From assembly GCF_001039355.2 (NCBI RefSeq), contig NW_019775746.1, positions 198,947 through 241,195 of the forward strand: DNA of 42,249 nucleotides, given 5' to 3'. Position 1 is the stretch's first letter, and the number at the start of each line of letters is the position of its first letter. Source of the DNA: Lingula anatina. Its lineage: Eukaryota; Brachiopoda; Lingulata; Lingulida; Lingulidae. Of the stretch, positions 1 to 12,904 are shown piece by piece. The notes beneath the pieces were generated by a model that saw nothing but the letters and a program-made list of their open reading frames with translations, made no database searches and was not told the origin of the DNA. The translations under genes were made by a program, and so were the position numbers.

Positions 1-3000
1 TTGGTGTTACTCTCTGAACGATGTTTCACTCGTATTTTTTTATTCAAAAGGTACAGTTTCTTTTTTCGAGAAGCCGCTTTTTGCATTGTTTCTACAAAAG
101 CAAGCAATCACTTTATTCGTGTGAAATAAGGATATAAACGGGCACAAAACATATGTTGATAAATCTTCAAAATAAATTTAGAAAGAAAATTAATGCAAAT
201 ATAAACCGAGTATTTTTATGAAGAGAACAGTAATTCAATATTAATTTAAAAGTGCGGCCCTTTCTTTACAATCTACAATAACAAACATTTCTACTAACCG
301 CACTTTTCCGTTTGATCTTTTCAAAAAAGAAAAAAAGATGAAGAAATAAATAGTATAATAAATCCACTAACTGTCATGGTAAACTGAAACTGGTGGCAGT
401 CATCAAAGATGTTGACATTACTCAAAATCTTCAGATTTTCTTTTTTCCTCCGTAATCCATGTTTTTCACCAAAATAGAAAAGTAAAACAAATATATCGTA
501 TATGTGTTATCCTGTGTATATGCATTTCCATTAATTGTCGTTTATGCGACTCATTTCTTTAAATCACTCACTGCCTGCAGATGGTGAAAAACTCATGTTG
601 TTTATTTAGCAGAGATAGTTCTGATTTATTTATGTAATATTGCGCAACATTCTGTTCATTTAAAGCTATAATTATGCAGATGTATTCTACGAATGGAAAG
701 CTTAGAATGCCACGTCATATTGCGATGAGACTATACGCCAAGTCATTGAAGATGATGGGGATCATTGAAGACTTTTGCAAAAAAAATCTCCATAAAATGT
801 ATTTTTGAAAATATGATACATATGGATATAATGTTTGCCTCGGATACTACTTGTTCCGATCACGGGATTTTGCCAAAAAAAGACATAAAAGCAGACAATA
901 TTGAAGAGTTAGAAAAAGACGACGAAGCAACATTCGTATTTGACATTTTGATACAAACTGCACTGGAAAGCTCTCTGTCTTTACAGCAATTCTTTTTTAT
1001 TTATTCGGGAAAGGAGATCGGATTAATTTGTTTTCCTAGTTAAAAGTTATAACATCAGACCAATCAATATAAGTGATGTTGGTGTGTTTGCATGTTGGGA
1101 AGACGAACTTTTGTGATAAAGTGCCTCTCCACTCACCTATATTGGAGAGTTCCTGTATAAAACAGGCAACGTGTATTGAAGAAAATTGCGGTTATTTTTC
1201 TTGATATAAAAAACTCATTGTTTGCGGAAGTTCAACTTCAATTGAAAGTGTCATAAGGTGTTCAGATAAGCAACAAGTGTCTAGCCAGCTGAAGGAGAGT
1301 ACGGTCCGAACACAAAAAAGGAGGAACGCAGAGAAATTGCCTAATAAAAGAAGCGTAATATAAAACGACAGTTTATCTCCCTCATCGAGTGATTTAATGA
1401 AAACCTGCGCCGCTGGCTTTTGTGGTCGGCGATGAATTTTTGAGAAAATGTTGCCAGTAGAATAAAGGGAGATTGAGTTGATGAAATTTTTCCACGCAGG
1501 AGTTGGTCTCTAATATGGCCGCTCAGTGAGTGCACTTTTCTCTAGTTGGAATACAACTAAAAGGACTGACGTAACTTTATTTGGAAAATCTGTAATTAAT
1601 GAGCGACTTTGGCAATGAATCAGAGAAAAGGATGGGCCGGGTAAACAAATTGACTGTTTGGCTTTCTGCAGGGATGACTGCTCGCAGAGGATAAACCATG
1701 CTTCAGCGCTTCGAAATGGAAAAACCAACTTCTTTGGATACAGAACGTGAGAGTGTCAAATGGAGCAGAAAAAAATTATTTTTCCAAGGACAAAAATGCG
1801 CATTGTAGAAGTAATAAACACAGGTAAGGGAGTAAAACAGTCCCTGAGCTGATCCACATTAAGTAATACTATTTTCTCTTGTTAACTGCCAGTGGCGGTT
1901 GTTTCTCAGACTTCTGTGAGTCGTACAAGACGCTATCCAGGTTTTTACTGCTGCAATCATTGGCGTCTGTTGAATCCTCAGCTCAAAAAATACAACAGAG
2001 TAAGAAATCCCTTTGTGTTTATCCTCGATATATCTAAGCATATTTACATTTTCGGTAAAGACAAGACTTTATCAGAGTATCAGAATAAGGCATGTACATA
2101 AAATCCATCTTTATACAGACACGATTAATAAGCGTGTCAAACAACATAACTGGAAGGCAAATGAGCACTTGTCACATTCACGTAAATAAAAATGTCTGGG
2201 CTAGGTGTGAGGGACAAGCGAAGCGGAATTTCATTCGAAATCTGTTTGAGAACAATGTTGACAAAATATTCCGATGTTTCCCGCCTCAGGGAGAGGACTC
2301 CCCACGTGATCACGGACCTTTTGACATTAGATCCCCGTTCCCATGGTGACCGTGTTACCATAGATACATATGATGAAAAGTAGCAAATTTCAAAACAATA
2401 ACTGATTGGAGGAGAGGGCGTTACATGCCCTAGGTGCTGTTTTCAATACGCAAAAGATCAAATGTGAAAAGAATGTAGTGATTCCACATTTTCAAAGGTG
2501 AAAAAAATGAATTAACTTAATAACATAAAGCATTTGATAAATTCGATTATTATGTTGTTTCTAATTCCATTGTTTCTAAAAACAAATTTTCGTTTTGATC
2601 CGTTTTGTTTATAGCATTGTTTATACTTTTCCACTTTAGTATGAAATTGGAATAGTATCGTAATTACTGCACGTTAAAAATCCCTTTCTCGGGTTTAATT
2701 TGAAATTGTCTTGTACTTTCAGAGGAGGACTGTATATGTCATATTGGTAAGCATAACGTCCGGATAATTTTAAACGCCGTAGCTCGGCGTCATCTGCCGC
2801 TGTGGGTCGCTGTAGGTCGTAAGTAGGCTAAGACTTTCACTTTATATTTGCCCTCTAGAAAATACTATTTGACTATCAAATGAAAACTGTGTCGGCAATT
2901 TAATTAGAAAACAATTACCATGCATATGTATAGGTAATAGCATACAGTTGGATAATTAGTATGAGGCGTCGATGATATTTTTAATGAACTGCAATCTACC

Positions 3001-4045
3001 CCTCTGTTTATTTGTGTTGACTGTTGCAAAGCAGGTGTTTTAGCAGTTACATGTACAAGTTGTTGCAAGTATACAGTGTTGGGGGATGAAGTTTGTTGTA
3101 CATATAGGCAAGGGAGAGAAATGATAAGAATATGCATAACAGACACGTGCTGATTTTTTACTATCTTAAGAAGTTGTTAAACCATAGTGCATTTTAAGAC
3201 AGAACTGTCAAAATAACTAGAGCAGCTCGCAATGGATAACTAAATAAGAGTAGAGCTAAAATGAAAACTAGAAAATTTAATTCAAGGGAAGTTTTAAGTG
3301 GAATAGAGATCTAAGAAATGCTTACAAATTTTAAAAAATATTTAAGCAATGCTTGGTGTTTCATAAAAGTTCGTTAAAAAAGTCTGCATAAAGTTTGATA
3401 CCCTGTTCAGGGAGGCATTTTCGCTCACAGTTGGAAACGCTTAAAAAACAGTTGGTATTTTTCGACACAAAATGAGATGTTTTCATCATGTTTGACTGCA
3501 GGAGAAAAAACCAACAACGTATTAACATTTCTAAGAGTTTCAGCTTGTGTAAATAACGTGGAATGGAAAGGAAATTATTGCAAGAAATTCGAAGAGAATG
3601 ATCGTTTTTCCGGTCGTCGACGGAAATGACCGAACACACACAGTGCTACCTCCACTGAAAGAAGAGTTCGTCACGGGTGATTTGATAACGCCCTGCCAAA
3701 CGCCTAATGAAACGCTGAAATAAATATTGTACGACAAATGAGACCTCCAGAGTTAAACAACTGTATTGCACTTAAAACCTGATATGTCAATTAAAGCACA
3801 ATCAAGTTTCTTTTAACAGCCAATGTGGCCAAAAGATCACCTTCCCCGAACCACCGCCAGTTTCTGTGTTCTGTTTAAATGTTCTCCGGTATCTTTTTTT
3901 TTTAGCTTTTTGTCGATTTTGAATTGATTTTACAGAAACACCAGGTGTTGTTGTGAATGTTTCTTGATGATGGTGAGATGTTGTGAAAAAATGCCACAGC
4001 AAAAAAGAGTCAGCGTGAAGTACGTGCTTCATGACTGCTGTTGAT

Positions 4046-4047
<2 letters not shown>
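1..4047. other. Non-coding AT-rich DNA 3' of irx
   Basis: Short open frames only, none with recognisable motifs. Between about 2270 and 2370 is a GC-richer patch with CACGTGATCACG and an imperfect inverted repeat ATGGTGAC / GTTACCAT. No gene, RNA or mobile element was recognised. Confidence 0.6.

Positions 4048-4118
<71 letters not shown>
4048..4118. repeat. Compound microsatellite (GT)n(GA)n
   Basis: About 30 bp of GT repeats pass directly into about 40 bp of GA repeats, ending in an interrupted aaagagag. Confidence 0.98.
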
Positions 4119-5257
4119 TAGTAAAATTCAGCCATAACCACAATTTTCAATATATTTTTAAAAATCTCAACTTCCAGATCTTCCTCACAATTTAACCCAA
4201 ATTCACGAGATAAATCATCAACACGAAGCGAAAGAAAAGAAGAGAGACTTTAAAGCGTCTATAGAAAGAATAAGCAACTAACCTGACTTCCACAAAGGGT
4301 TTCTTCACATCCTGGCAGTAATCTCTTTGTTTGAAACATCTTTCACTTTATAAGGCTCCGTCAATATAAGAGCCTATTAGAATTATCTAAGAAGCGTGTG
4401 CCAGTTGGCAATGTTATGATCAAGCCAAGGAAAAAATCCACAGTTGAAAAGCCCATTTATTTTCAAAGGATAAATAAACTCTCTGAAATCTGCATTTACT
4501 TGAAATATTATGATAGATGCTACTTGTATTGCTGTTTCCACACCAAGAAGCTCTGTTTGCTCTGTTTGGCGGCTTAGCTGCAATGGCAAGAAGCGTGCAT
4601 GTTTCTTCTTGTTTACTCCCAGACGTGTACGAGGCCTTATTATACAAAGCAACGATTCAACAAGACATCAAAAACAACGCCAACGATCCTTTTATTTCTA
4701 TCCAGCAGTCCAAACAGAAGATGGTCTGATCTATATCAACTAGTGGCAAAGTTTACTTAGAGTTTAAACAATCGCGAAGTGGTACAAATATGACTTATGT
4801 CAAACGTCGGTTTGATATGCCGTGCATGTTGAGGATCAACTCGGAAAACACGGGGAACTTTGATACAGTTAGAGAATTTGCCAGGGGGGGGGGAGGCTGA
4901 AGAGAAATACCACAGGAATGAATTAATAAAAATCAATAAACTGATAAAATCAAGAGCTTCATATAATTATCACGCAACGAGGCCGATGTCAATGATAGGT
5001 AAAGAGAAAACAAGAAAAACACAAAGTCATAGCAATATGGAGGAGAGGCGAAGACAAGAAAGAAAGAAAGTAATGAGAGAGCGAGAGAGAGAGTTAGAAT
5101 GCGAGAGAGGAATGACCGCTTATTTTTATAAGCAATTTTAAAGAATAAATAAATTGTTTTAGCTAGTTTCAATACTGGGCCCATTAATATTGCTGAAATT
5201 TGGAACAATACATGTACATGTATGAAGCTATACTAGGAGCCGCAATGAGCGAGCCTA
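4119..5257. other. Non-coding DNA with a purine-rich tract
   Basis: AT-rich sequence with no recognised gene. Positions 5037-5110 on the plus strand are almost pure A/G (gaaagaaagaaag, then gagagagcgagagagaga), a low-complexity polypurine tract. A G10 run lies at about 4883-4893. Confidence 0.6.
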
Positions 5258-5301
5258 GCTTGAAACTGCTGGTAGCTAAGCTTGGAACTGCTTGTAAGTA
5301 A
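5258..5301. repeat. 22-bp tandem repeat, two units
   Basis: GCTTGAAACTGCTGGTAGCT... at 5258-5279 is followed directly by GCTTGGAACTGCTTGTAAGT... at 5280-5301, with few mismatches. Confidence 0.8.
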
Positions 5302-5720
5302 TCCTTCTCACCAGCGCACTTTTCTCAGTTCAACTCCCGATTATAGCAAGCTCAGGCGATCGGAGACCCTGGCATGCAGGCTAGAGCAAGGGCACAACCT
5401 GTCTGACGCAAGTGCGGTGCATCGTTCCCAAATCTCTCACAGCGCTGCCTTTCCATTGATGAAATTAATTGAAGAAAAAACGCGCGCAAGGGCATGAAGG
5501 TCAAACAGCTGGCTTGATGTTTGGCTGGACCAATCAGAGCGGTTGCTCCTCAGATCGAATTTTAAAGTACAACCGAGTTCCACGGCGTGCGATTTACCTT
5601 TGCTTCGCTGCATAGGAAGAAGAAGCGCTCTGTGAGCAGCCATTTAGAAGGGGAAGAACTGAAACTTGTTTGCTCAAATGCAGAACTAGGTTAAGCCATC
5701 AAGGCACGGAGGTTGGGTGC
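5302..5720 (+). promoter_or_regulatory. GC-richer island with CCAAT box and TTTTAAAG
   Basis: This stretch is clearly richer in G, C and CpG than its flanks (for example AAAAACGCGCGCAAGG). It contains CCAATCAG at 5530-5537 and TTTTAAAG at 5560-5567 in promoter-like order and spacing on the plus strand. No protein-coding frame of interest follows. It could be the promoter of a non-coding transcript or a distal element of irx; this is inference only. Confidence 0.25.
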
Positions 5721-8542
5721 CCAAAGTACTGTTTGACACCGGTTTTTGCTGATTTTGTTTAGGAAAACAATTTAGCTACTGCTGTTTTGACCCCTAGAAG
5801 ACCACAGAACACGGTCATCGGGAGACAGTTTTTAGGTTGTCTCCGGGATTGCGAAGAAATTGAATACACGCAACAGAAATATAATTTGTTCAATAAGTTA
5901 AGAAAAGAAAAACGCCTGAAAAACACAAAGTGAAATCGGTGTTTGTGACTTACCTTTTTTTACTTCTTTGAAGCGAGCTTCATGTTCTTCTGGCGCGAAA
6001 CAATAGTATTAGTGAGTGTTTTAGCACCATATCCGGAGTTTGACTTTTTGATAACTTACGTACCAACACTCTTAAAATAATTACAAACAGCTTTTTATTT
6101 CTTTTCATAAAGCATTTATATCAGCTATTTTATGCCAAATGAATGGTTGTCTGCATGCCTTGTATTTTTAATTAAATGTGAAAATGCACATTTTTTTTTT
6201 TTTTTTTTGGGGGGGGGGTACTTATTCCATTGTTTGATAAAGATGTAACGAGTATTTGTGATATTATCGATGAAAGTACGGCTTTTTAAAGCAAAAATGT
6301 CACTACAGGTAATTGTCGACCTATTATTTTCCTACCCCAGCTTAATTTCATTTTCTCCATTCCTTCATTCTTCACTCATTTTCTCACAAATTTTCTCATA
6401 TTCTTTGAAATTTTGCACATAAATCTTTGTGCGAAATATCTCATTTAACATTACACGACGAAAAGGACCTTTGTTAAAAAATAAGAAAAAATCCGTTCAT
6501 TGTGAAAATCTTATCAAATTGAAACAGTGGCATCTACCATTAAATCGCAATCGCAGAAACCTTGCAAAGACCATTAAGTACAAATATTAGAAGAAAAAAA
6601 AAACACCATCATTGATAATTGTACATACGTAAGTGCAATTCCAGGCAGAATAACACTTGTAAAATGTAATATATATCGAAGTTGATATATGAGAGTTTGG
6701 AATCTCGGGTTACTGATTGGTTTATATGCTCCGAAGCATAAGGTTTTTTTTTTTAATTTGTATTTGACAGGGAAGTAAAATATCAAAATAGTATAGACCC
6801 ATGAAATGAATTTTCAATTAAATTACCTGGGGATATGGGAAGATTTTACCATATTTTTTTCTATTATATATTGAAAAAGTTTCTTACATGTGAAAACCAT
6901 GGCTAAAGGCTAAGAGCTGATCCTAAATTTAGGGTCGTCTTATAGAGGGTCTTACCTGGCAAAGTGGGCGGGTCTGTTTATCCAAAATACTGAAGACCTC
7001 AGCAAGTCTGTCAGTTGAAACGAGATTGTTACAGGCGTTTAATTTGACAGTTAAAGATCACTACAAAAAAATTTAGGGTGATCCTGACAAGAAATAAATT
7101 GCTTAACATGAATGTTAAAAAATACGAGATGTGTGGACATGTTGATTCTAAATGAAGACAAGGCGCGAGCTTGCTGATCTCAAAGAAAAAAGCAATTATT
7201 TTTCTATTGTATGCTTCAGCATTTATGTTACCTTAGAAAAAGAAAAGAGAAAAATATCTTTCGTGTCCTGATAGTAATTTACACACTTTGTTGACACGAC
7301 AGTGTCGTCGATTCTTTTGGATAATGTCACCCGAGAAATACGATATTTGAATGTGCCAAGAGGGTGGATCGCAGTGTTTTTTCTTCCATGAAAACACAAG
7401 CAAATTCCATTATCAAGATGATTTGTTTCAGGTCTGAAAATGTCAGGGCAATAATTGAATTTAGTGAAGGGAATCGTTAAGAAGTTTGCTGATTTGAATC
7501 TACGAGGAGCGCCTTCATTAAGAAGACATTAGCTGATCGGTTCAGTCATAAACCTTAGATAACTTTAATCATTTGCTTGCTTTTGACTTCTTGGAAACTC
7601 TCCGTCTCTCATAAAAATTAAAAACATTATTAGGAACATATATTCCCTTTGTCCGCTCGAAAATTTCTATTTCTATCTAGTTAAAACTCACAATTTAAAA
7701 AATCTTTTGTTTCTGGAGAGGGCTTGGTAGCTGTTTTTTTTTTTCTTTCCTTTTTTTCTTTTTTCTTAAGAATGGATTGCGTGCAAGTATGAACGGCTGC
7801 ATGTGTTGGTGAAATGATACAAGACTATCCAACAAAAGGGTAGATAGATGTTACGTAAACCCGAAGACAGGCCTTTGTGTTCTACACTAAAAATGCCGTG
7901 AAGACACGATGAAGATGGGTAATGGAATAATAAGAGAATAGTCGAAACAATAGTTGGGAAACATTTTCTAAACAAAATGTGAAATGAACCAAAAAAAACT
8001 TCGATTTTTACAAAAGTCTTCGTGTGCTCGTGTGAAGCTACTGGTGAAACTGAGACGTGTTGCAGTGTATTGAAACAACGGTTCACGACATTTTGTGACG
8101 CTCCATTCCACAAATTGAAAACGGTTATTAATCTGTTATTGAAGCACACCCTTCACAAAATGTGCAGACAAAGACACTGGATAATGGCGGAACATGCAAC
8201 AACGGTTAACAATCTTTTTATCAAAGGGATACCAAATCCGAATCTACTCTCACACTATATATAGAATTCTCGCTCTTGTTGTACTTGAAATCACTCTTAT
8301 AAAGTTCTTCCGGTTCATCATAAAGTTTCGTCTTCTGCAGGTTAGTTATTGAGATTTAGATTAGTTATTTCCTTGAGCATTTAGTATATTTATGTCGTGC
8401 AGTATTTGCTGTCTACGAAATGTGTCGAAGGGTTACGGACGCGCGGTAGGAATTTGCAGCGTTCCAAGTATACTGTCTGGATATCGCCCATTGACTTAAT
8501 GCCTCTAATCCAACATCGAGTGCGTTTCAACTGGTCAGAACT
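5721..8542. other. Non-coding AT-rich DNA
   Basis: No gene recognised. A homopolymer junction of T18 (6191-6208) and G10 (6209-6218) and a pyrimidine-rich run at about 7733-7767 are the only simple structures. An ATGGCGG core lies at 8184-8190. Confidence 0.6.
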
Positions 8543-8679
8543 TGACCACTTAATTTGTTTTGACTGGGAGTTAGGATCACACACTGTTAAGTGGCCATTT
8601 TTCTGACCAATTGACCATGTCCATCTAAGCGATTAATGAAAAATATAAGCTTGTTAAAACTTGGGCGTTTAAGTGGCCA
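8543..8679. promoter_or_regulatory. Cluster of three NK2-class homeodomain sites
   Basis: TTAAGTGG, the established binding core of NK2 family factors, occurs at 8587-8594 and 8669-8676 on the plus strand and at 8546-8553 on the minus strand. The two plus-strand copies share the 11-mer TTAAGTGGCCA. Several TTGACC(A) motifs lie between them. Enhancer function is inferred. Confidence 0.4.
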
Positions 8680-11600
8680 CGGAGCGCCTTTTTCTATATC
8701 AAATCTTTTTTATACAGTTATGAGTATATTCCAAATAAGATAAATAGATCATTCAAGGATGACCTGACATGACTCAAAAAAGCTTCAAACACAAAGAGCA
8801 GCAAAGTTGAAGTAAAGGGAAGTAATTCGCAAAAATGCTCATTTGTTTTAAAGATAAGAATTCAGTTGAGGTTTAAGAGTTCGATGATAAAATGATAAAA
8901 CTTATGGATTTTAAAATGAATAAAGTCGTTTTAATTATTTTTTTAGAATTATGATAATGAAACAGGGTATCGTGATTCAAAGGGGATTTATGGTAACTAA
9001 AAAAAAAATACGAGGACAGAATTGTCAACTGTGCAGTTCACGTCTTATTGGACCCAATTCTCTTCACGACATATACATTTATCTTCTGAGTGAGATTACT
9101 GTCAGGCTCATTTGCATACAGCTACCGTAAGGATTTCAGTATTAACTTGCCCGGGCTGGCAAAAAGCTCCCATTTAGACTCAAAAGGTAAAGAGCTAATG
9201 ACTCTTTAAAAGGGGGTCACAAGTTACTATAAAGAACACGCCATTGAGGTGTATATTTGGGTAGCGGAATCGGCCCTTACATTAAGTCTTAATGCAAAAG
9301 AGTACTTGACGGCAAGTGCCTCCCCACAGGTGTCAATGCGCGACAATCTAGCCCCCTACCAATTCCAAACGCTCTTATCCTCTCAGAGTGGCGGCTAGAC
9401 GGTTTTCAGTGTAACACCATCTCGCTTTCACTCCTCTCTATGGAGGAGTGTTTGATTTTCGCGAAATCACATATGTAAAGTTTGTTGTCGAGGTGCTTGT
9501 TGACTGGGGAGAGGAAAAGTATGTAAACGTATTGTTCGCGGGATTAATCTCACTCTGCACGCACACTAGATAAGACTAAGAGGGGTGTGAAGTCCCTGTA
9601 ACGAGATGGGCCGATAAGATTAAGTTTAATTCATTTTTAGTCAAACAGTTGGTTCACAGGTGATTTAGTCGTATGGATACTGAGGTGGTCACGAAGACAG
9701 GGCGTGGTAGCGGACCATTATTGAACCAACGCCAGGACCTGGTTTGAGTCGTTCCTGAAGACGTCAGCGTTGTTAACAAGATATGTTTTGTCAATTTTGG
9801 GTAGTCCAAAGTATTTGGTAAAGAAATCAACTTCTAATGGTGCAATGCAATCAACACCTGCGGTGGCTGTGCGAGGGGTTTTAATTTCTTTCTCTTCTTG
9901 GACAACTAATTTTTTTATTGTTCTTCTTGTGTATTTATAATAAATGTCATTAAAAACCATGGGTGAAATAAACGCATAAACTGCATAGCTGCAAACGCCC
10001 GTGTTCTTTATATTTACTGACTAACATGTTTTTTAAACAAATGGAATTATAACAATTGATAGTGATAAATGCGAAAAATTAGCAACCCTGTTCACAGCGA
10101 CTGAGCTTAATAAGCCGATTCGATAGACTCGGTCCAAATTAGGCCTGTGTGAATTCTCATTCTTTTTGTCGTGTTTTGGTTCTATCGGTCCAGCGGTTGC
10201 ACCCGAGTTTTCAGAACTTTGTTTTGTACCTCACTTTGTGTAAGCGGCAGCGAAAATCCGCACCTTATTTACGCAGCGTTGTAAAGCAGGATTTGTTTAT
10301 CCTTTGCCCCCGGGAAGGGCTGTTGTTGCACGCGACACTGTCGCTAACTTTTCCGTCGCCTCGGAAATTCTTTCTGCCAAAAGTCAACATTCTGTTTCCT
10401 CGTTCTCTATTCGCCAAAGGCCAAAACCCATCCGTCAAGCGCCGGTCAGTCGGAAAGTGTCACACTGAATGACGATATTCCTAAAATTGTTTTTCTGACT
10501 TCTTAATATTGCGGTTGATAAAATGATAACAAAAATATAATGAATAGGCTTGTAACAACGATTGCCTCAAGCAGTTTTTGATTTTTGACTAAAATATTTA
10601 AGTTTCATAAAATGAAAACGAAAAATAATTCAGTTCAGGAATTGTTCTTAAAAGATAAGTATATTTTTAGTAATATATATGAGCATTGCAAACAAATTAG
10701 ATGTCGGGCGTTTTGAATGGAATTTTCAAGTAAAAACAAACCAAAAAAATGCTACTGACTTTCAATGCCCAAATGATTTACGTCATTTGTAAGCAATAAG
10801 GAGGCGATATTAAATTTACCCCACCCATTTTCATTAACAGTTGCTTCCTTTGGTGAGGATATAAAACAGTTGTTATCTGTCGTGATATTTTTTGAAACAC
10901 AAGGAGGCTAGTTCAACAAGATACCGATATCAGAAAACATCGTCGACCATTGTATTTCTGACGTGAGAAATTCCACTTGAGAAAATGGAGCACTTAATAC
11001 GTATTATAAAAGATAAAAACCCGCGACCTGAAATCGGGGTCACTGGTTAAAACATTTAAACATTCTCTACACTGATATTGTTCTGTGAAAAACACTCAGC
11101 TCTCAAATGTAGTCTGAAAAGATTAAATCCAGCAACTCATTTTCTCAACCTATGGCTTAGATAGTTTCCAACAATACACACAAAAGGATAAATATACACA
11201 TGAAAATGGCTTAAAACTAAAGTACATGAAAACAAAGATTAAAAATCGCGATTTGTTAGCCAAGGGATAAAAATGTTTTCAAATGTCAAAACAAAAGATG
11301 ATACTCGATACAAACCAATCCTGAATTTTACTAAAAAGAGACTAAAATCCACAAAGTAATAGCATGTCAATAGAATAAATGTTTGCAATTGTTCAAAACA
11401 GATAATACTATTTAAATAAAAATCAACCCTGAAATATACTTAATAAGATTAAATTGCAAAACCCAGCTAAAATGTTTGCAAATTCTTGAAATTGTACTTA
11501 ATTATCCATAGAATGAGTGATTACTAAATCTCTTTCTGGGTTCAGAACTGGGATTCCTGCAAAAGAGAACCCGCCTTGTTAGGGCTATATTTGAGACCTT

Positions 11601-12240
11601 TTATACGTGGTGTTTAAATAAGTGATCGTTGCTCCCCTAGCTGTATGTGAACAAGCAGTGTAATCGTATTGACGAACGCCTTTGTCGTATTTTATTCTCG
11701 AATTTGACAAGTTTCTGTTAAATCGCCGAACAAAAGGCCGAACAATGCAGTAACCGTTTGACATATGAGAGTACTGATGTTGATATATGTATCTATCTGA
11801 CGAAGGAGATACCCACACTGTTAAAGGGAACTGACGCATTTTCTCTTTTCTGTTGAAACTGTAAAGTCATGGAATTTTTGACGAATAGTGGTCATTAGAA
11901 GCAGAAAATAACAGTCCATTCTGCTGATTGTTCTTATTAATATCAGTAAAAAAAGCTAATTTTAACTACATAATTTAAATCTGCTTCTGGAATTGCAATT
12001 TTTGCCATTCAACACACCATAAAAATCATTCAGAACGTTGGTTTTGAAAATACCTGAGGGTATCAAAGCTACACCTTCAAGTTTCAGTTAGAGGTCAGCA
12101 ATTTGATTATGTAACTTCAAAGTGTCACACCCTTTTAGACATATTTGACAATTATTGAACGAAAGAAAAACATAATCTTGTAGGAAAAAAATTAAAACGA
12201 TTTTTACAACACACACATTTATCGGCACCAACTTGTAGGC
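8680..12240. other. Non-coding DNA with possible regulatory patches
   Basis: No gene recognised. Two patches stand out by composition: 9270-9560 (15-bp palindrome at 9280-9294, GGATTAATCT at 9541-9550) and 10140-10475 (CpG-containing, GC-richer). The 10149-10472 plus-strand open frame has no recognisable domain. 10476-12240 is AT-rich and featureless. Confidence 0.55.
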
Positions 12241-12439
12241 AATGGAAGTTCCCAGTGAAGAAATTACTTCAAGTGAGAAGGATCAAACAGAGACAAAAAT
12301 GACTGTGAAACTTTTTGTTTTACACACATGTATTGTCAATTTGGCCTTAACATATCTGGAGACAGCGTTATCACAGGTAATCACGGTGTACCTCATGGTA
12401 TATTGCTTTTCTCTCAGTATTATCAGTATCGAAAATGCT

Positions 12440-12800
12440 TTGTATGGCACTCAATATATTTTGGGCATGTAGCGCACCAAACGCAGAGGTGTGTCAAGGT
12501 CTTCTATACCATATATCGATGGTCACCGACAAGACTGCAATAAGAAGGTTAAAGCTTGGAAGACACTGAGAAATCCAGAAGAACTTGCAAATGCACTGGT
12601 ACTCCGAGGTCCAAGAGAAGGCAGACCCAGACGAGGTAGAATAAAGCAGGCGAGCACGGATAAAATGTTGATAAGACACCAGACAGGATGACACAAATTA
12701 GACAAGAGCCAGGAACTCTGATGATGGAGAGAGAAGCCTGGGGAAGTTGTGCTGTGGCTGTTGAACTAATGATGATGATGATGATGATGATACAATGATT
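12440..12800 (+). mobile_element. Decayed 3' end of a non-LTR retrotransposon (RT C-terminus and TGA-repeat tail)
   Basis: Fragments in shifting plus-strand frames resemble the C-terminal tail of non-LTR reverse transcriptases: YFGHVA at about 12460, GPREGRPRRGR at about 12606-12640, and MEREAWGSCAVAVE at about 12724-12768. The fragments are separated by frameshifts and stops, and a (ATG)n simple repeat at 12769-12791 follows directly, the kind of tail seen on several non-LTR families. No endonuclease or catalytic RT motif is present, so this is a short 5'-truncated fossil. The clade cannot be told. A second, related copy follows at 12905. Confidence 0.45.
12769..12791. repeat. (ATG)n microsatellite
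   Basis: About seven ATG units directly after the retrotransposon-like fragment, interpreted as its 3' tail. Confidence 0.9.
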
Positions 12801-12904
12801 CAGTAACTGTTAACACTGGCGTTACACGTGGTTGGAGAGAGAGAGAGAGAGATCATCTCAATTTATTTCACCCAGCAGAGGTACATGTAGGAGGAGGACG
12901 ATGT

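Noticed and set aside
765-1043. 92-codon plus-strand open frame
   Set aside because: No recognisable motif and AT-driven codon use. It cannot be told from chance in AT-rich DNA.
2341-2366. X-box (RFX) like CCATGGTGACC...GTTACCATAG
   Set aside because: The second half-site departs from the consensus, and there is no ciliary gene nearby.
9718-9960. 80-codon minus-strand open frame with a plausible, charged composition
   Set aside because: No family recognised and no second exon seen. Possible but not supported.
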